A stretch of DNA of 38,946 bases from assembly GCA_019744775.1 (NCBI GenBank), contig JAIETZ010000010.1, forward strand, positions 1 through 38,946. The letters run 5' to 3'. The notes beneath the pieces were generated by a model. It saw only the letters and a program-made list of their open reading frames with translations, was not told where the DNA came from and did not search any database. Of this stretch, positions 17,135-23,742 are shown piece by piece. A program made the position numbers and the translations under genes. The DNA is from Candidatus Obscuribacterales bacterium. Lineage in GTDB: Bacteria > Cyanobacteriota > Vampirovibrionia > Obscuribacterales > Obscuribacteraceae. Positions within the stretch are counted from its first letter, which is position 1. Each line of letters starts with the position of its first letter.

Positions 17135-17325
17135 ATCAATAACCCCCGATAATATCTATTAAAGTCATTATGTACGGCAAAATCGGGCTCACTACGCCCT
17201 TGCGCCATAGGTGTTGCAAACCTTAACCATACCTTATCCCTCAAAGCCAGCTTGGAAACTAAAAAATGGCTGTTGGACGAGGTATCCTTTTTAGATTCAG
17301 ATTTGACTGAACTTTCAGGTATCTC

Positions 17326-17892
17326 ATGCAACACCGTTTTCCTCAGATTATTGCCGTTTGCGGCGGGTCTGGCTCGGGTAAAACAACCCTGGCCAAGAAA
17401 TTCGTCGGCGCCGCCATCTTGTCTACCGATCACTTTTACAAGGATTTGGACGATTTGGAGCCGAAGGAAGACGGGTCTTATGACTTCGACCACCCATCGG
17501 CCGTCGATTTGACCGAAGCTGCCGAAGCTTGCTTGAAGCTCGCTGAATCAGAAGATGTCACTATTCCTGTATACGACATGCGCACATGTAAGCGCGTCGG
17601 CACACAAGTAATGCCGGCACCGAAATCGAAGATTGTCGTGATTGAAGGAATTTTTGCTTTCCACAATCCACTGCATGATATCGCCACGTTGAAAATCTTT
17701 ATTGATACGCCTATCGATCAAAGACTTGCGCGTCGCTTACGTCGTGATATCGATCGTGGACGTTCGGAGATTGAAACAATTAAGCGCAGTTTGCATGTTG
17801 AAGAATCTTACGCGCGCTATGTTGAGCCAATGCGCGACTTGGCAGATCTCATTCTCATGGGTGATGAGATTAGAGGCGGCTTTATTTTGTAG
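17326..17892 (+). CDS. Uridine kinase-like P-loop kinase
   Basis: 188 aa. The Walker A motif GGSGSGKT (13-20) is followed by STDHFYKDL, the uridine kinase/phosphoribulokinase pattern (SxDxFY), and by DFDHPSAVD. IEGIFAF corresponds to the second strand with its acidic residue, and RLARRLRRDIDRGR is the lid-type Arg block. Family members phosphorylate uridine and cytidine; the Udk group is usually 200-215 aa, so this is slightly short at the C-terminus. Phosphoribulokinase is a distant alternative but unlikely at this size. AGGT precedes the ATG. A hairpin repeat begins 12 bp after the stop. Confidence 0.82.
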   Translation: MQHRFPQIIAVCGGSGSGKTTLAKKFVGAAILSTDHFYKDLDDLEPKEDGSYDFDHPSAVDLTEAAEACLKLAESEDVTIPVYDMRTCKRVGTQVMPAPKSKIVVIEGIFAFHNPLHDIATLKIFIDTPIDQRLARRLRRDIDRGRSEIETIKRSLHVEESYARYVEPMRDLADLILMGDEIRGGFIL

Positions 17893-17904
17893 GTAACGCA
17901 AAAC

Positions 17905-17928
17905 GGGCGCATGCAATGCGCCCCTACA
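17905..17928 (+). repeat. 24-nt hairpin repeat, copy 4
   Basis: Identical to copy 1. It lies between the uridine-kinase-like gene and the membrane-protein gene, both plus strand. ATG inside the repeat (17916) is in frame with the downstream gene and could be mistaken for its start. Confidence 0.9.
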
Positions 17929-17957
17929 CAATAAGCTCCTACAAAGGAAAAGTAATT

Positions 17958-19229
17958 TTGCAAGCTTCGCTGATCGTAATTATTCTCCTTTACCTGTTGG
18001 TCAGGTTGCCGTGGATATTTACGGTGCCGATGATCGAAGCGCCGGATGAGTTCGCACACTACTGGGTGATTAATTACATACGGCAGTATCTGACTTTGCC
18101 GGGTCCGGAAGCTGTGGCAGCGGCGGGTCCGTCGGGCGTCTACGGCTCGATGCCACCATTTGGGTATTTGGCGCACGTGTTAATTTCGGTTTGTTTTCCG
18201 GCTACGCAGACAACGCTTGTTGAAAGATTCGGCAGTTTGCTTATGGGGATGGTCTCCATCTGGGCTGCTTTTAAGACGGGGAAGCTACTGTTTCCCACGT
18301 CGCGGTTTTATGCGCTGGCTTTGCCATTACTGCTGGTGTTTCACCCGCAGTTTGTTTTTGTAAATACGTATGCAAATAATGATTCGACTGTTTCGGCTGC
18401 AGCGAGTGTGGCGATTTATTTAGTCGTGCTTTCACTCAAGGAAGGGCTGAGCCTTGCGCGGACTGCTTGGCTGGGAGTTGTGTTGGCATTGATTGTATTG
18501 AGCAAGTACTCCGGACTTTGCGTAGTGCCGGTTGCTATTGTCTTTATGGCGGTCGCTTGTTGGATTCATCGATTGTCTACCAAGGAGATGATTAGGCAGC
18601 TTGCGGCACTTGTATTAGTACCATTGGCTTTGGCGGGTGCATTCTTTGTTCGCAACTTTGCTGTATTCAACGGCGATGCGCTCGGTACGCAGACGATGTA
18701 TAAAACCTGGGCTGAGACTTTTCATATCGAACAGCACGGGCAAGTATCACTGTGGCGGACTATCAAAGACAAACTTTGGTGGCAGCAAGTGTTTCAAAGT
18801 TTTTGGGCCGTGTTTGGCTATCAAAATAGATATTTGCCAACTAAGATTTACGACACATTTTTCTTTATCGCATTGGCGGGTTTCGCTGGAGCTTTCTTAC
18901 AAGGCGTGCAAGCCGTTCGTGGTCTCATAGCTGCCGGTGATCGAACACGATTCGTCGTACCAGCAATATGGGCAATGATGGCCATGTCACTCGCAGCTAA
19001 TGTCTTCGCGATGATCTACGCGGCATTGGTCAACCTGGGGGGACCACAGGGAAGATACTTGTTTGCAACGGAGTTGGCGTCTATGGCGATTCTGCTTGTC
19101 GGAATGCGCGCCTACGGCAAGGCGGGCAACGTGATGGTCGTGTCTTTCATCGTCTTCTGCGCGACAGTCTGCGTCTTCTCATGGCACATGTTGTGGACAC
19201 TTTTCGGCTGGCAGGCTAAGCCGTATTAG
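17958..19229 (+). CDS. Polytopic membrane protein, glycosyltransferase-like (DUF2142/ArnT-type)
   Basis: 423 aa from the chosen start. About ten hydrophobic segments are visible. The first extracytoplasmic loop has VPMIEAPDEFAHYW (P-x-D-E-x-A-H), which resembles the acidic loop motif of GT-C-fold membrane glycosyltransferases and DUF2142 proteins, whose Asp/Glu residues are thought to be catalytic. Substrate unknown; cell-surface polysaccharide or lipid glycosylation is a guess. I prefer the TTG at 17958, behind AAAGGAAAAG, because the upstream ATG (17916) lies inside the dispersed repeat and would add 14 polar residues. The gene ends 1 bp before the converging TPR gene, with no room for a terminator. 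Confidence 0.65.
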   Translation: MQASLIVIILLYLLVRLPWIFTVPMIEAPDEFAHYWVINYIRQYLTLPGPEAVAAAGPSGVYGSMPPFGYLAHVLISVCFPATQTTLVERFGSLLMGMVSIWAAFKTGKLLFPTSRFYALALPLLLVFHPQFVFVNTYANNDSTVSAAASVAIYLVVLSLKEGLSLARTAWLGVVLALIVLSKYSGLCVVPVAIVFMAVACWIHRLSTKEMIRQLAALVLVPLALAGAFFVRNFAVFNGDALGTQTMYKTWAETFHIEQHGQVSLWRTIKDKLWWQQVFQSFWAVFGYQNRYLPTKIYDTFFFIALAGFAGAFLQGVQAVRGLIAAGDRTRFVVPAIWAMMAMSLAANVFAMIYAALVNLGGPQGRYLFATELASMAILLVGMRAYGKAGNVMVVSFIVFCATVCVFSWHMLWTLFGWQAKPY

Positions 19230-19230
19230 C

Positions 19231-20328
19231 CTATTCAGCTACGCGAACTGAAGTCGCAGCAATTGATTTTGGTTCGGGAAATTGTCTTCTACGACAAACA
19301 TGAGGCGCTCCGGTAGGGGAGTGCCTCATGCTGGTGGTTTGTGATTGTAATTGGGCCTGTTGTTTTGGTTGTGCAACAGGCTGTTGCATTTGCTCTGCGG
19401 GAACAACTGGTGATTCGACTGCTGGCTCTATGTTTAAAGCGCCTTTTGGTTCGAGGTCTTTGGATTCGGGGGCAGCAACTGTCTCTTCGACTTGTTCTTG
19501 CTTGAGCGGTTTGCTTTCAGCAACTTGTTTTTCTTTTTGTTCGGCAGTGCTGGCACTGTCGATGGCTACTGCTTCTTTGAGAAGAGTCTGTGCTTCTTTG
19601 CTCTTGCCTTGGAGAGAATAGAGTTCGGAAAGCTTTTTCAGAGTCTCTGCAACAAATAAGTTTTTCTCGCCATACGCTTTGCGTCGGATTACCAGCGCAC
19701 GCTTAAGTAGAGGCTCTGCTTCTTTGTAGCGGCCGCGCATCTTGTAGAGTTCAGCAAGACGTTCGAGGCTATAAGAAGCATCCGCATTTTCAGATGCGTC
19801 GGATTCTTCTGCTATGGCCAGCGACTTTTTGTATGCTTGCTCAGCTTCTTCGTAGCGCTCTTCTTCTTGGTAGCGTTCTGCCATATTGCTCAGCGCTGCC
19901 GACATTGCTTTGGTGGCAATGGTGCGATCTTGTGTATCGCCTGTTGCAGCGATTGTGCGCAGAGCTGATACGGTGCCTTCGCTGGCAAACAACGAAGCCA
20001 TCTTAGCGGCTACTTTTGTGTTTGTCAGAGAGGACATTGCCATAATCGCCGCTTGTTTGCTCTTCTCCCCACCAAGTAAGTGAGGAATGAAGCGCTCGAT
20101 AGTTTGAATCTCTTGCAACTTGAGTTGTTGCTGGTTAAATGAGTAGCTGCAGTAGACGCCGGTGCCGGCGATTAGCAAACCAGAAATTAAAGGTGCGATT
20201 GCGCCGAGACGATCCCAGAAATCTTTCTTGGGTTTTTCTCTGTCTTGAGTTTTCTTCTTGAGTAAGAGTGCAAGGCGTTTTTGACCATCACGTAATTCGT
20301 CAAGGAGTTGCTTTGTTTCGTGGTCCAT
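19231..20328 (-). CDS. Membrane-anchored TPR protein
   Basis: 365 aa from the chosen ATG, which has AAGGAGA five bases upstream; an in-frame start 14 codons earlier lacks such a site. A charged N-terminus (1-38, Lys-rich, likely helical) precedes one transmembrane segment (about 41-63). Then comes a helical region (70-145) and three kinesin-light-chain-like TPRs at about 145-178, 185-218 and 228-260 (ERYEEAEQAYKKSLAI, GRYKEAEPLLKRALVI, GKSKEAQTLLKEAVAI). The C-terminal 105 residues are Gln/Glu/Pro-rich and probably disordered. It is presumably a protein-interaction scaffold, partner unknown. Not preceded by another gene within 350 bp, so it is likely transcribed alone. Confidence 0.75.
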   Translation of the reverse strand: MDHETKQLLDELRDGQKRLALLLKKKTQDREKPKKDFWDRLGAIAPLISGLLIAGTGVYCSYSFNQQQLKLQEIQTIERFIPHLLGGEKSKQAAIMAMSSLTNTKVAAKMASLFASEGTVSALRTIAATGDTQDRTIATKAMSAALSNMAERYQEEERYEEAEQAYKKSLAIAEESDASENADASYSLERLAELYKMRGRYKEAEPLLKRALVIRRKAYGEKNLFVAETLKKLSELYSLQGKSKEAQTLLKEAVAIDSASTAEQKEKQVAESKPLKQEQVEETVAAPESKDLEPKGALNIEPAVESPVVPAEQMQQPVAQPKQQAQLQSQTTSMRHSPTGAPHVCRRRQFPEPKSIAATSVRVAE

Positions 20329-20486
20329 GTCGGTCTCCTTGTGGTCACCTGCGGACATCGAAAATAACACGGAAAGCAGGCAATAGCCAGCGTTCTAAAC
20401 ATCTGTTTAGGTTCGGGGTTATTTTACTTAACATGGGACTACGTAGTTGTCGGATATAGACGAGGATTCAGGTACAGAAGCCAGAG

Positions 20487-20506
20487 CGGCGCGCGGAGGC
20501 GCGCCG
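20487..20506. repeat. GC-rich hairpin in the sbcC-TPR spacer
   Basis: CGGCGCGC (20487-20494), loop GGAG, GCGCGCCG (20499-20506): a perfect 8-bp stem. GGTAC occurs on both flanks (20471-20475 and 20506-20510). Together with the element at 20567-20612 this makes up most of the recognisable content of the 357-bp spacer 20329-20685; I see no gene there. Confidence 0.6.
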
Positions 20507-20566
20507 GTACGATGCTCGGCAACTTTGATTTTGGTCTTATGATTCGAACTTCCAATAGCTATTGGA

Positions 20567-20612
20567 AGATTTCTCCACTGCGCGCTGAAAGCGCTCCGGT
20601 CGAAATGACAAA
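20567..20612. repeat. Second half copy of the GAAATGACAAA repeat family
   Basis: AGATTTCTCCACT then CGGTCGAAATGACAAAA matches 97-153 at both ends. The core contains a small stem GCGCT/AGCGC (20582-20586 with 20590-20594). It lies between sbcC and the TPR gene. Confidence 0.6.
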
Positions 20613-20685
20613 ACGTCGATGAGGTGAGTGCAATAGCAGAATGGAGGTCGGGACGACCGACCAACATTTTCGGGCGAACGACCAA

Positions 20686-23600
20686 CTAAGACACTACCTT
20701 CAACTCTGAAGATCCGTTTTGTTTGGAGACTTGGATTTCTACGGGGAACATGTCTTTTACTTCGGAGATGTGGGTGATTACTAGGATGCGGGCGAAGTCG
20801 TTTTTTACGGAGCTGATGGCTTGGACTAAGCGTTCGCGGCTGGCGTTGTCTTGGGAGCCGAAGCCTTCGTCGATTACGAGTGTTTGTAATTTTGCGCCGG
20901 CGCGGCGGGAAAGCAGACGGGAGAGGGCGACGCGGACGGAGAAGTCTACTTTGAAGGCTTCGCCTCCGCTGTAGAGTTCGTAGTTGCGGGTGCCGACTTC
21001 GTCGGCGACGACGAGATCCAATGTTTCAACGAGTTTGCCGGAGCGGGTTTCCTGTTGGGTGATTAGACCCAGATGCATTTTGTGATCGGATAAACGCGCG
21101 AGAATTTTGTTGGCTTCGTTTTCGATTTCGGGGACAGCATTTTCGATGATGACGGCTTGTAGTCCTTTCTTGCCGAATGCTTCGGCGAGGAATTGGAAGT
21201 CGGAGAGTTCTTCTTTGCGCGTTGCGAGATTTTCTTCTTTGATTTTTAGATCTTGTTTGGTCGTCTCTAGTTGTTCCTGCCGTGATTCGAGGACGGCAAT
21301 TTGCTTGTCGAGTTCGGATTTATCATTCTGAACGACGTTGGCTTGTTGCTTGAGCTGTTCGTGTCGCAAAATAGTCTCGGGCATTGTTTGTAATTGATCT
21401 TTCCACGACTCTAAATTGGAGGAGATCTCTTGCATTTGCTTTGTCTTGGAGGTTCTTTCTTTGCCAAGTTCTTTTTCTTGGCGTTCCAAGTTAGGAAGTT
21501 CGACACGGGCATTTTCCAGAGCGTGGTATTCCTCTTGGATATGAGCAAGATTCTTCAGGCGGTCGCGCCAGATTTTATGTTCTGCCATGTCATAGTTGAG
21601 TTCGCTTATCTGCACTTCAACTTCGTTTTGTTGTTGGCGGATTTCTTCTCCAAAACACTCATCACTTAACTGATCTTTGGCAGTATTTACCTTTCCGGAT
21701 AACACCGGGAGTTCCTGACTTAGCTTTTCTAGCTCGGTCAAATCTCTTTGCATTTGGTGGTAACGGAATTCAATTTGACGTTTGCCCCTAATCTGTGACT
21801 GAAGATTGGCAAATATTGCTGGATCAAAATCCAGTTCCGTCATGCGCAATTTGACAGAGACCAGGCTTTCTCTTTCAACAATGGAGAAGTCATGGTTTTC
21901 TATCTTGGCTTGCAAGTCGGCTACTTGTGCACGCAAGGAATTGATAGTATCGCCTGCACGCTCAATTGCTTTCATCTTTTCGTTGTGTTGCCCGATGGCG
22001 ATATCCAAGTCTTTGCGCCTATCTAATTCGCGACGAATTTCCACATACTTCACGCGCAAGAATTGACGCTCTGCTTCCCCGCTAGCAATTGATTGATCTA
22101 ATTCGGTTATTTCGCTGCGATGCGCGCGATTTTCTTCATCGTATCGTTCAATGACGGCGACTCTATCGATAATTGGAGAGGCGCACAGCGGGCAATGACT
22201 AGCATCTGAATGATCATTGAGTTCAATGATCTTGGCTTCGTTGGCAACAATGAGGCGCTTCAGCTCGGCTATTTTCTGCTCGGCTTTTTCTACGGTCTCT
22301 TTCAGCTTGAGTCCCTTGTCTTCGATAAGTGAAAACTCCGCTTCAAGCTTGTCCAATCGAGAGGCTTCCATCTCCAACTGCAGTCTTTCAGAAGCTAGAT
22401 TCTGGCTGCTTTCAATAAGTGACGATAGCTCGACAATTGCGTTTTGCTTTTGTTCTAACTCGGCAGACAAACGAATGCGTGCTTCGGTTAGCTTCGATTT
22501 CAACTCTTCGGCACGCAGAGTCAACTGAGTATGTTCTTCTTGTCGTTTAAGAAGATCGGTCTCCTGCTGCATCAATTGCTTAAAGTCAGAATATTGCTCT
22601 GACAAGGCATGGGCGTTGTTGGTGTCTTTCTCCAGCTTTTCCTTACGCTGCAGAATTTCATTGAATTGACGCTGACTATTTTCCAGATCAAGTTCCAACT
22701 TCATTCGTTGACGCATGAGCTCTGCCAGAAATCCCTGGCGTTTGTGTGTCAGCTCTTGATACGCCAGTCCTTGCTCATCTAATTCGGCAAGTTTCGATTT
22801 AACGACCTCGAAATTCTGCCATTCGGTTTCAATGGCATCGGCTTTAGCAACAATCTCGAGCAATTGAGCGCGTTTAATTCCAGCTTCTTCAACACGCTTG
22901 TCAATTGACTCGACAGAAGAGACCAGTTCATCCAGGCGCTTCTTCTCGCTTTCGGATTTAGTCTCAAGCATTTTGAAGTCGGTAATTTTCGCATCGAGTT
23001 CAGTTATTTCTTGCTGGCAGATTTGCAATTCATCAGCCTTAGCTGAAGCTTCGGCGCTTACTTTTGTAATTTCTGACTTGGTAAAGGCAAGGTCTTCGTC
23101 TAATTCGGGAAGTTTGGCAAGGCAGAGTTCCAAAAATTCCATTTGCGACTTCAAGGACTTAGCTTTGTCACGTGCCTTTTCTTGCAAGTCGTCGAAATAA
23201 CGCAATCCAAGAATTTCCGACAAGACATCTTTTCTGTCAGCAGGTGCTTTTACCGTAAATTCATCGGCTTTACCCTGGCGCAAGTAGACACTGTTGACGA
23301 AAGTCTCGTAGTCCATGCGCAACAACTTGTTAATGGCACCTTGTGTCTCCCGCATGCCGTAGCCGGTCAGTGGCAACCACGTGCCATTACCATCAGTGTT
23401 GACCTTAAATTCAAGATTGCCTTTCGATGGCAATTTGCCTGGGCCTTTTGCCGCGCCTTTGTATCGCGAGCGGCGCACACTATAAGTGACGCCTTCCCAT
23501 TGAAAGGCGAGTTCGACCCACATTTCCTTTTCACCGGCACGCACGAGTTCGTCGGAACCAGAACGACCACATTCCCAGAGTGCCCATGTGATGGCGTCGA

Positions 23601-23721
23601 GCACGGCCGATTTACCGGCGCCGTTGCTGCCTGTGAGACACGCCACATCAACCGACGTAAGGTCAAGCTTGGCATCGGCGTAGCTCATGAAGTTATGAAG
23701 TGTTATTGTCTGAATTATCAT
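20686..23721 (-). CDS. sbcC: SbcC/Rad50-type DNA repair ATPase
   Basis: 1011 aa, normal for SbcC. SbcC with the nuclease SbcD processes DNA ends and hairpins. Walker A is GSNGAGKSAV (31-40), and FVNSVYLRQGKADEF is the Q-loop region. Two long coiled-coil arms (about 185-480 and 530-850, rich in Glu/Lys/Gln/Leu heptads) flank the zinc hook CPLC near residue 507. The C-terminal half-ATPase has the ABC signature YSGGEAFK (about 917), Walker B/D-loop VIDEGFGSQD (about 945) and the switch His in VITHISEVK. No SbcD gene is adjacent on either side. The ATG is only 21 bp from the divergently read membrane protein's ATG, and no clear ribosome-binding site is visible. Substrates in relatives include palindromic DNA, which this region has in abundance. 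Confidence 0.93.
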   Translation of the reverse strand: MIIQTITLHNFMSYADAKLDLTSVDVACLTGSNGAGKSAVLDAITWALWECGRSGSDELVRAGEKEMWVELAFQWEGVTYSVRRSRYKGAAKGPGKLPSKGNLEFKVNTDGNGTWLPLTGYGMRETQGAINKLLRMDYETFVNSVYLRQGKADEFTVKAPADRKDVLSEILGLRYFDDLQEKARDKAKSLKSQMEFLELCLAKLPELDEDLAFTKSEITKVSAEASAKADELQICQQEITELDAKITDFKMLETKSESEKKRLDELVSSVESIDKRVEEAGIKRAQLLEIVAKADAIETEWQNFEVVKSKLAELDEQGLAYQELTHKRQGFLAELMRQRMKLELDLENSQRQFNEILQRKEKLEKDTNNAHALSEQYSDFKQLMQQETDLLKRQEEHTQLTLRAEELKSKLTEARIRLSAELEQKQNAIVELSSLIESSQNLASERLQLEMEASRLDKLEAEFSLIEDKGLKLKETVEKAEQKIAELKRLIVANEAKIIELNDHSDASHCPLCASPIIDRVAVIERYDEENRAHRSEITELDQSIASGEAERQFLRVKYVEIRRELDRRKDLDIAIGQHNEKMKAIERAGDTINSLRAQVADLQAKIENHDFSIVERESLVSVKLRMTELDFDPAIFANLQSQIRGKRQIEFRYHQMQRDLTELEKLSQELPVLSGKVNTAKDQLSDECFGEEIRQQQNEVEVQISELNYDMAEHKIWRDRLKNLAHIQEEYHALENARVELPNLERQEKELGKERTSKTKQMQEISSNLESWKDQLQTMPETILRHEQLKQQANVVQNDKSELDKQIAVLESRQEQLETTKQDLKIKEENLATRKEELSDFQFLAEAFGKKGLQAVIIENAVPEIENEANKILARLSDHKMHLGLITQQETRSGKLVETLDLVVADEVGTRNYELYSGGEAFKVDFSVRVALSRLLSRRAGAKLQTLVIDEGFGSQDNASRERLVQAISSVKNDFARILVITHISEVKDMFPVEIQVSKQNGSSELKVVS

Positions 23722-23742
23722 AGTGAGGAAGATCTATTAGGA

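Noticed and set aside
17135-17325. Sigma-70 promoters for gnd and the uridine-kinase-like gene
   Set aside because: AT-rich hexamer-like pieces exist (for example TATTAT), but no -35/-10 pair has convincing sequence and spacing.
20428-20685. 85-codon minus-strand open frame between sbcC and the TPR gene
   Set aside because: It is made of repeat sequences (GC hairpin and GAAATGACAAA half-copy) and has no ribosome-binding site or protein-like composition.
23143-23742. Open frame extending the membrane/spermidine-synthase-like gene 200 codons upstream
   Set aside because: It lies antisense to the start of sbcC, has no family-like sequence, and the conserved N-terminal helix begins just after the 23743 ATG.
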